The notes under the pieces: model-generated
Database searches by the model: none
What the model saw: the letters and a program-made list of their open reading frames with translations, nothing else
What the model was told of the DNA's origin: nothing
In this document: positions 6,216 to 6,300 of the stretch, in pieces
How the letters are laid out: each line of letters starts with the position of its first letter
Position numbering within the stretch: the stretch's first letter is position 1
Position numbers and translations under genes: made by a program
DNA from: an uncultured Collinsella sp.
Lineage (GTDB): Bacteria; Actinomycetota; Coriobacteriia; Coriobacteriales; Coriobacteriaceae
Assembly (NCBI GenBank): GCA_905207425.1
Contig: CAJLLB010000111.1
Span: forward strand, 1-6,300
DNA: 6,300 nucleotides
Direction: 5' to 3'

Positions 6216-6241
6216 AAGAGGCGGGGCATGCCCCGCCTCTT
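6216..6241. terminator. Perfect 26-base palindrome, probable intrinsic terminator
   Basis: The arms AAGAGGCGGGG and CCCCGCCTCTT form an 11-pair GC-rich stem with a CATG loop. On the plus strand a pyrimidine-rich tail (CTCTTTCTT) follows; on the minus strand the tail is only CTCTTACA. Gene context argues for a role on the minus strand, ending a gene entering from the right, since no plus-strand gene lies before it. It may act in both directions. The direction is therefore left open. Confidence 0.6.
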
Positions 6242-6269
6242 CTCTTTCTTGAAAGGGAGGGGACACCGC

Positions 6270-6300
6270 CTAGAATTCGTCGTTGGAGTAATGAAGGTGA
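6270..6300 (-). CDS. Possible C-terminal end of a gene entering from the right
   Basis: On the minus strand one frame reads HLHYSNDEF and then TAG at 6272-6270, followed after 28 bases by the terminator-like palindrome. That arrangement fits the end of a gene whose body is beyond base 6300. Nine residues are too few to name a family, and the other two frames are also open over this short stretch, so this rests mainly on the stop-plus-terminator layout. Confidence 0.3.
   Translation of the reverse strand, partial: HLHYSNDEF

Noticed and set aside
6281..6300. Plus-strand gene start ATG at 6291 with GGAG upstream
   Set aside because: The GGAG is only two bases from the ATG, too close for a good ribosome site, and only ten bases of frame are visible. 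The minus-strand gene end with a downstream palindrome explains the region better, though weakly.
1..6300. CRISPR arrays, transposons, prophage, toxin-antitoxin or defence genes
   Set aside because: No regularly spaced repeats, transposase motifs or terminal inverted repeats were seen, and every large gene has an ordinary metabolic or transport family.

Overview
The window is GC-rich, densely packed anaerobe DNA. It is most consistent with a gut Coriobacteriia (Actinomycetota), perhaps Collinsella. That placement rests on base composition, codon use, the many cysteines and an ETF-linked flavin dehydrogenase. It is an inference, because no rRNA or other marker gene is present.

Layout, left to right. 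(1) Positions 1-134, minus strand: the N-terminus of a KdgT-type 2-keto-3-deoxygluconate permease that runs off the left edge. (2) 285-1290, minus strand: azlC followed by azlD with an 11-base overlap, a two-component branched-chain amino acid exporter. (3) 1417-2229, plus strand: a single HD-domain metal-dependent phosphohydrolase, divergent from azlC. (4) 2226-5851, minus strand: a tightly packed three-gene operon in the transcribed order FAD-linked 2-hydroxyacid dehydrogenase (GlcD/LctD type), etfB, etfA. (5) 5852-6269: a 418-base stretch with no convincing gene. It holds a candidate operon promoter, a tandem half-site repeat, two inverted repeats and a perfect 26-base palindrome of terminator type. 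(6) 6270-6300: possibly the last codons of another minus-strand gene.

The centrepiece is the dehydrogenase/ETF operon. EtfB carries the DGDTAQxGP loop of bifurcating ETFs. EtfA has an N-terminal ferredoxin domain with two complete CxxCxxCxxxC motifs. The partner is an FAD oxidase of the lactate/glycolate dehydrogenase family. This matches the parts list of the electron-confurcating lactate dehydrogenase (LctBCD) of Acetobacterium woodii, in which NAD+ reduction with lactate is driven by co-oxidation of reduced ferredoxin. Here the dehydrogenase gene comes first instead of last. The dehydrogenase is also longer than the LctD type and has an unusual catalytic-region motif, so its substrate (D-lactate, glycolate or another 2-hydroxyacid) is open. 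No lactate permease, racemase or regulator gene lies inside the window.

The other genes are ordinary transport and housekeeping genes with no evident functional link to the operon. I did not find a defence system, CRISPR array, mobile element, tRNA or rRNA.
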